Assembly: GCA_050249455.1 (NCBI GenBank)
Contig: JBFWQM010000313.1
Span: 1-5,290, forward strand
DNA from: JBFWQM01 sp050249455
Lineage (GTDB): Bacteria; Pseudomonadota; Alphaproteobacteria; MPNO01; VGEU01
Direction: 5' to 3'
DNA length: 5,290 bases
Below, piece after piece: positions 1 through 5,290 of the stretch. Made by a program: the position numbers and the translations under genes. Numbering within the stretch: position 1 is the first letter of the stretch; each line of letters begins with the position of its first letter. The notes under the pieces were generated by a model, which saw only the letters and a program-made list of their open reading frames with translations, ran no database searches and had not been told where the DNA came from.

Positions 1-432
1 CTGACCGGCTTCCGCGACATGACGACGCCGGAGATCACCGTGCGCGGCGCGCACGAGGCCTACGAGATGGCCGGCGTCGGGCCGGAAGACCTCGACGTGG
101 TCGAGGTCCACGACGCCTTCACCATCGCCGAGCTGCTGTATTACGAGGCGCTGGGGCTGTGTCCCAAGGGCGAGGCCAAGCGCCTGCTGCACGACGGCGA
201 CACCTCGCTCGGCGGCCGCGTGCCGGTCAACCCGTCCGGCGGCCTGCTCGCCAAGGGCCACCCGATCGGCGCCACCGGCGCGGCGCAGATCGTCGAGGTG
301 GTGCGCCAGCTGCGCGGCGAATGCGGCGACCGCCAGGTCGAGGGCGCGAAAGTCGGATTGACCCATTGCACGGGCGGCGGCATATCGGGGTTCGACCACG
401 GCGCCTGCTCGATCCACATCCTCGCCCGCTGA
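1..432 (+). CDS. Thiolase, SCP-x / acetyl-CoA acetyltransferase type (C-terminal part, 5' end outside window)
   Basis: The reading frame is open from the first base, and the 143 visible residues are the C-terminal domain of a thiolase; whole family members are about 390 residues long. Thiolases cleave 3-ketoacyl-CoA with CoA, or run the reverse condensation, in the cytoplasm. Visible landmarks are VEVHDAF (His codon at 109-111), which takes the place of the NEAF motif of classical thiolases, then NPSGGLLAKGHPIGATG with the catalytic His at 259-261, and HCTGGG with the C-terminal catalytic Cys at 367-369. The HDAF form is typical of SCP-x and related thiolases rather than FadA/PhaA. The ATG at 19 is internal, because the codons before it continue the same conserved protein. 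The N-terminal nucleophilic cysteine lies outside the window, so activity cannot be judged fully. The stop is 18 bases before the next gene, which suggests co-transcription. The family is clear; the substrate is unknown. Confidence 0.9.
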   Translation: MTGFRDMTTPEITVRGAHEAYEMAGVGPEDLDVVEVHDAFTIAELLYYEALGLCPKGEAKRLLHDGDTSLGGRVPVNPSGGLLAKGHPIGATGAAQIVEVVRQLRGECGDRQVEGAKVGLTHCTGGGISGFDHGACSIHILAR

Positions 433-450
433 CCTGACCGCAGGGATTCC

Positions 451-1320
451 ATGAAACCGCCTCCGTTTACCTATCACGACCCGCGCACCGTCGCCGACAC
501 GGTCGGCCTGCTGGCGAGCAAGGAGAACGCCAAGCTGCTGGCCGGCGGCCAGTCGCTGATGCCGATGCTCAACATGCGCTTTGTGCAGCCCGACCACGTC
601 ATCGACATCAACAAGATCGAGGGCCTGTCGTATGTCCGCGAGGACGGCGGCCGGATCGCCATCGGCGCGATGACCCGCCAGCGCGACCTCGAATACTCGC
701 CGGTTATCGAGAAGAATCTGCCGGTGATGCGCGAGGCGCTGCTCAACGTCGGCCACCGCCAGACCCGCAACCGCGGCACCATCGGCGGCAGCCTGTCGCA
801 CCTCGACCCGGCGGCGGAGCTGCCGCTGGTCTCGGCGGCGCTCGACGCCACCGTCCACGTCGAGAGCAAGCGCGGCAAGCGCGACATCGCGATGGCCGAC
901 TTCCCAGCCGGCTACATGAGCCCCGCCATCGAGCTCGACGAGATGGTGACCGGCCTGACCTACGCGCCGTGGCCGGACGGGCACGGCTACGGCTTCATCG
1001 AGTTCTCGCGCCGGCACGGCGACTTCGCGATCGTCGCCGCGGCGGTGCTGCTCGACGTGCAGCCGGGCGGCAAGATCGCCCGCGCCTCGGTCACCGTCGG
1101 CGGCGTCGGGCCGTCGCCGGTGCGCTGCACCGACGCCGAGCGGGCGCTGGCCGGCCAGGCCGGGGGCGAGGACGCCTTCCGCGCCGCCGCCGAGACCTGC
1201 CGCAAGATCGACGCCATGGAAGACGTCTACGCTCCCGCGTGGTACCGCCAGCACCTCGCCGCCGTGCTCACCCGGCGCGCGATGGTCAAGGCGTTCGGCC
1301 GCGCCGCCAACGCGCGCTGA
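451..1320 (+). CDS. Molybdenum hydroxylase medium subunit, FAD-binding (CoxM/CutM-like)
   Basis: This 289-residue protein has the usual length of the separate FAD subunit of three-subunit molybdenum hydroxylases. It should take electrons from the iron-sulfur subunit and pass them to the final acceptor. The N-terminal FAD-binding domain (about residues 1-175) carries AGGQS at 31-35 and TIGGS at 110-114. These correspond to the two flavin-binding segments AGGHS and TIGGN described for CO dehydrogenase CoxM; the last Asn is Ser here, followed by LDPAAELP, a common form among non-CO relatives. RRHGD at 187-191 and a C-terminal CO-dehydrogenase flavoprotein domain (about 180-280) follow, ending in a conserved-looking AWYRQHLAAVLTRRA stretch. 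The ATG at 451 is preceded by AGGGA at 442-446, a weak and close Shine-Dalgarno, and it gives the expected family N-terminus (FTYHDPRTV). It is followed after 11 bases by the small-subunit gene. The family is certain; the substrate is not known. Confidence 0.94.
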   Translation: MKPPPFTYHDPRTVADTVGLLASKENAKLLAGGQSLMPMLNMRFVQPDHVIDINKIEGLSYVREDGGRIAIGAMTRQRDLEYSPVIEKNLPVMREALLNVGHRQTRNRGTIGGSLSHLDPAAELPLVSAALDATVHVESKRGKRDIAMADFPAGYMSPAIELDEMVTGLTYAPWPDGHGYGFIEFSRRHGDFAIVAAAVLLDVQPGGKIARASVTVGGVGPSPVRCTDAERALAGQAGGEDAFRAAAETCRKIDAMEDVYAPAWYRQHLAAVLTRRAMVKAFGRAANAR

Positions 1321-1324
1321 AGGA
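1320..1324 (+). promoter_or_regulatory. Ribosome binding site for the small subunit (AAGGA)
   Basis: AAGGA begins on the last base of the medium-subunit stop codon and lies seven bases before ATG 1332. It supports this start over the long upstream extension of the same frame, and fits tight coupling of the medium and small subunits. Confidence 0.6.
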
Positions 1325-1331
1325 CAGACCG

Positions 1332-1823
1332 ATGAAGGACACGCGGACCATCACCCTTACCGTCAACGGCAAGTCGTACACCCGGGAGGTCGAGACCCGG
1401 ATGCTGCTGTCGGATTTCATCCGCCACGAGCTGGAGCTGACCGGCACCCATGTCGGCTGCGAGCACGGCGTGTGCGGCGCCTGTACCATCCTGCTCGAAG
1501 GGCGCACGGCGCGCTCGTGCCTGATGCTGGCCGTGCAGGCCGATGGCGCCAACATCGGCACCGTGGAGGGCATCGCCCCGTCGGAGACCGAGCTGCACCC
1601 GCTGCAGCAGGCGTTCATGGACAACCATGGCCTGCAGTGCGGCTACTGCACGCCGGGCATGCTGACCACCCTGATCGAGTTCCTGGGCGACAACCCGGAC
1701 CCGACCGAGGAAGAGGTGCGCATCGCCATCTCCGGCAACCTGTGCCGCTGCACCGGCTACCAGGGCATCGTGGACGCCGCGCTGGATGCGGCGAAGCGGC
1801 TGCAGGGCGCCAAGGGAGCCTGA
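1332..1823 (+). CDS. Molybdenum hydroxylase small subunit, two [2Fe-2S] clusters (CoxS/CutS-like)
   Basis: This 163-residue iron-sulfur subunit relays electrons from the molybdenum centre to FAD. An N-terminal plant-ferredoxin-like domain (about 1-76) holds the first cluster with C43, C48, C51 and C63 in the pattern CEHGVCGAC...C. The C-terminal four-helix domain (about 80-160) holds the second with C103 and C106 (QCGYCTPGM) and C138 and C140 (GNLCRCTGY). All eight cluster cysteines are present, so the subunit looks functional. The start at 1332 is set by AAGGA at 1320-1324, seven bases upstream and overlapping the previous stop codon, and by the usual family N-terminus (ITLTVNGKSY). The frame is open much further upstream, but that part overlaps the medium-subunit gene and does not look like protein. 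The large-subunit gene starts four bases after the stop. No twin-arginine signal is present, so the complex is probably cytoplasmic. Confidence 0.95.
   Translation: MKDTRTITLTVNGKSYTREVETRMLLSDFIRHELELTGTHVGCEHGVCGACTILLEGRTARSCLMLAVQADGANIGTVEGIAPSETELHPLQQAFMDNHGLQCGYCTPGMLTTLIEFLGDNPDPTEEEVRIAISGNLCRCTGYQGIVDAALDAAKRLQGAKGA
1814..1818 (+). promoter_or_regulatory. Ribosome binding site for the large subunit (GGGAG)
   Basis: GGGAG lies inside the last codons of the small-subunit gene, nine bases before ATG 1828 and 15 before ATG 1834. The spacing favours 1828 as the start. With only four bases between stop and start, the two genes are probably translationally coupled, which would help keep the subunits in equal amounts. 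Confidence 0.6.
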
Positions 1824-1827
1824 GCCG

Positions 1828-4170
1828 ATGGGCATGAAGTTCATCGGCGCCCGGGTCCCGCGGCTCGAGGACCCGGCGCTGTTGACCGGGCGCGGCCAGT
1901 ACGTCGACGACCTTCACCTCCACGGCATGGTGCACGCCGCCATGCTGCGCAGCCCCCATGCCCACGCCCGGATCAGGAAGATCGACACGAGCAAGGCGAT
2001 GGCGATGCCGGGCGTCCATCTGGTGATGACCTACGCCGACCTGCCGCCGCCGGCGCAGAAGAACCGGCTACCGATGCTGGTGCCAAACCCGGCGATCAAG
2101 CAGCCGCTGATGCCCTACGCGCTGGCCAAGGACGAGGTGTGCTTCGCCGGCGACGGCGTCGCCATCGTCGTCGCCGACAGCCGCTATCTTGCGGAGGACG
2201 CGGCGGCGCTGATCGAGGTCGAATACGACGTGCTGCCGGCTGCCGGCGACTGCCGCGAGGCGCTGAAGCCTGGCGCGCCGGTCGCGCACGCCGGCGCCAA
2301 GGACAACCTGGCCGGCCAGTTCACCCTGAGCTACGGCGACGTCGAGGGCGCCTTTGCCCGCGCGGCGAAAGTCGTCTCCGCCAACCTGTGGCACCACCGC
2401 GGCGGCGGCCACGCGATGGAATGCCGCGCCGTCATCGCGCAGTGGGACCCGATCCAGGCGCAGATGACGCTGTGGTCGGCGACTCAGTCGCCGTTCCTGA
2501 TCCGCCGCAGCCTGACCGAGCTGCTCGGCTGGGACGAGGACGACCTGCGCGTCGTCGCCACCCCCGACGTCGGCGGCGGCTTCGGCCCCAAGACCATCTT
2601 CCACCCGGAGGAGGTGCTGGTGCCGCTGTGCGCCCGCCGCCTCGGCCGCCCGGTCAAGTGGGTGGAGGACCGGCGCGAGAACTTCGTCGCCACGACGCAG
2701 GAGCGCGACCAGTACTGGGACGTCGAGCTCGCCGTCGATGGCGACGGCAGGCTGCTCGGCCTGCGCGGCGGCATGATCCACGACACCGGCGCGTTCATGC
2801 CGTGGGGCATCATCTCGCCCTACATCTCGACGATGACCACGCCCGGCCCCTACGTGCTGCCGGCGTTCCGGCTGGAGACCCGGGTCGCGCTGACCAACAA
2901 GGTCGGCACCACGCCGGTGCGCGGCGCCGGCCGGCCGCAGGCGGTGTTCGCGATGGAGCGCCTGCTCGACAAGGCGGCCGACGCGCTCGGCATCGAGCGG
3001 GCGGAGCTGCGCCGGCGCAACCTGATCCAGCCCGACCAGATGCCCTACAACGTCGGCATCATCTCGCGCGACGGCAAGCCGGTGGTCTACGACAGCGGCG
3101 ATTACCCCGGCTGCCAGCAGAAGGCGGAGGCGATCGCCGACTACGCCGGCTTCCGCGACCGCCAGAAGGCGGCGCGCGCCGAAGGCCGCTACCTCGGCAT
3201 CGGCATCGCGAACTACGTGGAGGCGACCGGCCTCGGCCCGTTCGAGGGCGCCACCGTGCGCATCGGGCCGTCGGGGCGCATCTTCCTCAACACCGGCGCA
3301 TCGCCGCAGGGGCAGGGGCACCGCACCGCGCTGGCCCAGATCTGCGCCGAAAAGTTCGGCGTCGGGCTGGAGGACGTGCAGGTCGGCCTCGCCGACACCG
3401 GCATCATCGCCTCCGGCGTCGGCACCTTCGCCAGCCGCATCGCGGTCAACGCCGGCTCGTCGGTCCACCTCGCAGCGATGGACGTGAAGAAGAAGGTCAT
3501 CAAGGTCGCCTCGCATCTCCTTGAAGCGGCTGAGGAAGACATCGAGGTCGAGGGCGGCAAGGTGTTCGTGCGCGGCGTGCCGAACATGAGCCGGACCCTG
3601 GGCGAGATCGCCAAATCGGTGGCCGGTATGCCGGGGTTCGCGCTGCCCGGCGGGGTCGAGCCGGGGCTGGAGGCGACGCAGTACTTCTCGCCCGCCCAGG
3701 CCGCCTATTGCAACGGCACCGCCATCGCCGAGGTCGAGGTCGACATCGAGACCGGTCGGGTCGACATCGTGCGCTACGCGATGGGCCACGACTCCGGCAA
3801 CCTCATCAACCCGATGATCGTCGACGGCCAAGTCTTTGGCGCCGTTGCGCATGGCATCGGCAACGCACTCTACGAATGGATGGTCTACGACGGCGACGCG
3901 AACCCGGTGTCAACCAACTTCGCGGAGTACCTGCTGCCGAGCGCGCCGGAGGTGCCGCGGGTCGACGTGGTGCACCAGGAGACGCCGTCGCCGCTCAACC
4001 CGCTCGGCGTCAAGGGCGCCGGCGAGGGCGGCACTATCCCGGCCGCCGCCGCCATCATGGCGGCGATCGAGGACGCGCTGTCGGCATTCAACGTGAAGAT
4101 CGAAGATACGCCGATAACCCCTTCGAAGATCGTGCAGCTGATCCACAAGGGACAATCGAATGCGGCGTGA
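1828..4170 (+). CDS. Molybdenum hydroxylase large subunit, molybdopterin-binding (xanthine dehydrogenase family; CoxL form II-like, not a CO dehydrogenase)
   Basis: This 780-residue catalytic subunit is full length for the family. It binds molybdopterin cytosine dinucleotide and should hydroxylate a C-H bond of an organic substrate using water. The N-terminal stretch RVPRLEDPALLTGRGQYVDD opens the a/b hammerhead domain (to about residue 130), followed by the two molybdopterin-binding domains. Visible cofactor motifs are Q220 (ATQSP), GGGFGPK at 249-255, QGQGH at 494-498, and GAGEGG with the probable catalytic base E733. The active-site loop at 363-369 is PVRGAGR. CO dehydrogenase (form I) has AYxCSFR there, with Cys binding copper; here that position is G366, so CO oxidation is very unlikely. 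The form II consensus is AYRGAGR, so Pro-Val replaces Ala-Tyr. The start at 1828 has GGGAG nine bases upstream; the ATG at 1834 would be too far from it, and one at 1786 would overlap the small-subunit gene by 38 bases. I cannot name the substrate; purines, N-heterocycles, aldehydes and aromatic CoA esters are all possible. Confidence 0.94.
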   Translation: MGMKFIGARVPRLEDPALLTGRGQYVDDLHLHGMVHAAMLRSPHAHARIRKIDTSKAMAMPGVHLVMTYADLPPPAQKNRLPMLVPNPAIKQPLMPYALAKDEVCFAGDGVAIVVADSRYLAEDAAALIEVEYDVLPAAGDCREALKPGAPVAHAGAKDNLAGQFTLSYGDVEGAFARAAKVVSANLWHHRGGGHAMECRAVIAQWDPIQAQMTLWSATQSPFLIRRSLTELLGWDEDDLRVVATPDVGGGFGPKTIFHPEEVLVPLCARRLGRPVKWVEDRRENFVATTQERDQYWDVELAVDGDGRLLGLRGGMIHDTGAFMPWGIISPYISTMTTPGPYVLPAFRLETRVALTNKVGTTPVRGAGRPQAVFAMERLLDKAADALGIERAELRRRNLIQPDQMPYNVGIISRDGKPVVYDSGDYPGCQQKAEAIADYAGFRDRQKAARAEGRYLGIGIANYVEATGLGPFEGATVRIGPSGRIFLNTGASPQGQGHRTALAQICAEKFGVGLEDVQVGLADTGIIASGVGTFASRIAVNAGSSVHLAAMDVKKKVIKVASHLLEAAEEDIEVEGGKVFVRGVPNMSRTLGEIAKSVAGMPGFALPGGVEPGLEATQYFSPAQAAYCNGTAIAEVEVDIETGRVDIVRYAMGHDSGNLINPMIVDGQVFGAVAHGIGNALYEWMVYDGDANPVSTNFAEYLLPSAPEVPRVDVVHQETPSPLNPLGVKGAGEGGTIPAAAAIMAAIEDALSAFNVKIEDTPITPSKIVQLIHKGQSNAA

Positions 4171-4172
4171 GC

Positions 4173-4177
4173 GGAGG
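4173..4177 (+). promoter_or_regulatory. Ribosome binding site for the CoA-transferase (GGAGG)
   Basis: GGAGG is a near-perfect Shine-Dalgarno core just after the large-subunit stop and seven bases before GTG 4185. It decides the GTG start: the nearby ATG at 4178 touches the Shine-Dalgarno itself and is out of frame with the conserved protein. Confidence 0.75.
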
Positions 4178-4184
4178 ATGGGCC

Positions 4185-5290
4185 GTGGCTGAGCCCGCCG
4201 CGACCTCGCCCGGCGGCGCGCTGGCGGGCATCCGCGTCCTCGACCTGACGCAGTTCCTCGCCGGGCCGTACAGCACGCAGATCCTCGCCGACCTCGGCGC
4301 CGAGGTGATCAAGCTGGAGGCGCCGGCCGGCGACTGGTCGCGCACCCTGCCGCCGCATTTCGTCGGCGACGATAGCGCCTACTTCCATTCGATCAACCGG
4401 AACAAGAAGAGCATCGTCGTCGACATGAAGCTGCCCGAGGGCATCGCCCTGGTGAAGCGTCTGGCGGCGAAGTCGGACATCCTGATGGAGAACTTCCGCC
4501 CCGGCGTGCTCGACCGGCTGGGGCTGACCTATGCGGCGCTGTCGGCGGAGAACCCGGGACTGATCTGGGCCTCGATCTCCGGCTTCGGCCAGTCCGGCCC
4601 GGACCGCGACCGCCCAGCCTACGACATGATCGTCCAGGCGCTGTCGGGCGGCATGAGCATGACCGGCGAGCCCGGCGGGCCCGCGGTGCGTGCCGGCATC
4701 CCGCTCGGCGACCTGTCGGCCGGCATGTTCGCCGCGATCGGCGCGCTGGCGGCGCTGGAGGAGCGGCGGCGGTCGGGCAAGGGCCAATTCGTCGACGTGT
4801 CGATGCTCGACTGCCAGGTTTCGATGCTGACCTACCAGGCCGCCTACCACCTGAACTCCGGCACGGTGCCGGGGCGGCAGGGGCGCGGCCACGATTCCAT
4901 CCCGACCTATCGCGGCTTCGACGCGGCGGAGGGGACGGCGCTGGTGATCACCGCCAACACCGAGCGGATGTGGCAGTCGCTGTGCGGCGTGCTCGGCCTG
5001 CCCGAATTGCTCAAGGACCCGCGCTTCACGCTGAACGAGGACCGCTACGCCAACCGCGACGCGCTGTGGCCGGTGATCGAGGCGGCGTTTGCGCGGAAGC
5101 CCGCCAAGGCATGGGTGCCGCTGCTGCAGGACGCCGGCATCCCGGTGGCGGAGGTCAACAACCTCAAGGACGCGCTGGACAACCCGCAGGTGCGCCACCG
5201 CGACATGGTGCTGGAGATCGCCGCGGCGGACGGCACGCAGGTGCGCGTGGTCGGCAACCCGGTGAAGATGTCGCGCAGCGAACGCGCGGG
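4185..5290 (+). CDS. CaiB/BaiF family (class III) CoA-transferase, 3' end outside window
   Basis: This frame is open from a GTG at 4185 to the right edge, giving 368 residues of a family usually about 390-410 long, so only a short C-terminal piece is missing. Class III transferases move CoA between an acyl-CoA and a free acid through an aspartyl intermediate. The family N-terminus GIRVLDLTQFLAGPY begins near residue 15, followed by ADLGAEVIKLE, NRNKKSIVVDMK, ENFRPGVLDRLG, SGFGQSGP and YDMIVQALSGGMSMTG. The probable catalytic Asp is D176 in PLGDLSAGM, equivalent to Asp169 of formyl-CoA transferase. GKGQFVDVSMLD follows, and the C-terminal part includes AGIPVAEVNNL. GTG is chosen because GGAGG sits seven bases upstream and it lies just ahead of the conserved N-terminus. 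The ATG at 4178 is in another frame and reaches a stop after four codons. The gene follows the large-subunit gene by 14 bases, probably in the same transcript. Substrates are unknown. Confidence 0.93.
   Translation, partial: MAEPAATSPGGALAGIRVLDLTQFLAGPYSTQILADLGAEVIKLEAPAGDWSRTLPPHFVGDDSAYFHSINRNKKSIVVDMKLPEGIALVKRLAAKSDILMENFRPGVLDRLGLTYAALSAENPGLIWASISGFGQSGPDRDRPAYDMIVQALSGGMSMTGEPGGPAVRAGIPLGDLSAGMFAAIGALAALEERRRSGKGQFVDVSMLDCQVSMLTYQAAYHLNSGTVPGRQGRGHDSIPTYRGFDAAEGTALVITANTERMWQSLCGVLGLPELLKDPRFTLNEDRYANRDALWPVIEAAFARKPAKAWVPLLQDAGIPVAEVNNLKDALDNPQVRHRDMVLEIAAADGTQVRVVGNPVKMSRSERA

Noticed and set aside
969..1331. N-terminal extension of the small subunit, giving 284 residues
   Set aside because: The extension overlaps the medium-subunit gene in another frame and is Arg/Ala-rich. 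The 163-residue form from 1332 has the family length, N-terminus and a good ribosome binding site.
1786..1827. Upstream ATG start for the large subunit
   Set aside because: It would overlap the small-subunit gene by 38 bases and add 14 non-conserved residues. ATG 1828 has a well-placed GGGAG and fits the family N-terminus.
2139..3524. A 461-residue open frame on the plus strand inside the large-subunit gene
   Set aside because: It is extremely rich in Arg, Ala, Pro and Gly with no motif, typical of an off-frame reading of a high-GC gene.
2068..3852. A 594-residue open frame on the minus strand
   Set aside because: It lies entirely opposite the large-subunit gene. Its composition (His, Arg, Asp, Val and Ala rich, no recognisable motif) is what the complement of a high-GC gene gives. 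There is no domain and no plausible operon context.
1828..4170. Calling the complex an aerobic carbon monoxide dehydrogenase (coxMSL)
   Set aside because: The order and overall similarity invite it, but the large subunit lacks the AYxCSFR loop and its copper-binding cysteine.
433..4184. Promoters, terminators, riboswitches or small RNAs in the intergenic gaps
   Set aside because: The gaps are 18, 11, 4 and 14 bases, too short for such elements, and I see only ribosome binding sites in them.
3885..5198. A 437-residue open frame on the minus strand
   Set aside because: It spans the complement of the large-subunit end, the intergenic gap and the CoA-transferase. Both plus-strand genes are strongly conserved in sequence, so this is a shadow of GC-rich coding DNA.
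1..5290. Repeats, insertion sequences, attachment sites, CRISPR arrays or signs of recent transfer
   Set aside because: No direct or inverted repeat stands out by eye, no transposase or integrase motif occurs, and GC-rich codon use looks even across all five genes.

Overview
This window is ordinary-looking metabolic DNA from a GC-rich bacterium. The codon use, with almost every third base G or C, and the protein sequences fit a high-GC proteobacterium. An alphaproteobacterium of the Rhodospirillales or Rhizobiales type is my best guess, but the sequence alone does not prove it. All real genes lie on the + strand, and coding sequence fills nearly everything. The gaps between genes are only 18, 11, 4 and 14 bases, so this reads as the interior of one operon cut at both ends.

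Layout: (1) positions 1-432, the C-terminal third of a thiolase of the SCP-x/acetyl-CoA acetyltransferase type; (2) 451-1320, an FAD-binding medium subunit; (3) 1332-1823, a small subunit with two [2Fe-2S] clusters; (4) 1828-4170, a large molybdopterin-binding subunit; (5) 4185 to the right edge, most of a CaiB/BaiF family (class III) CoA-transferase that begins with GTG. Genes 2-4 together encode a complete three-subunit molybdenum hydroxylase of the xanthine dehydrogenase/CO dehydrogenase superfamily.

The large subunit would often be labelled CoxL. However, its active-site loop reads PVRGAGR, with glycine where true aerobic CO dehydrogenase has the copper-binding cysteine, so it is almost certainly not a CO oxidiser. 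It should hydroxylate an organic substrate that I cannot identify. The thiolase and the CoA-transferase on either side suggest a CoA-thioester catabolic route. In one reading, an acid is activated by CoA transfer, a carbon or ring position is hydroxylated with water by the molybdenum enzyme, and the product is cleaved by thiolysis. This pathway is inference.

I found no RNA gene, mobile element, CRISPR array, terminator or convincing repeat, and nothing that amounts to a new system. The points worth a second look are the unassigned substrate of the molybdenum hydroxylase, its mix of medium-small-large gene order with a non-CO active site, and its tight linkage to CoA-thioester enzymes.
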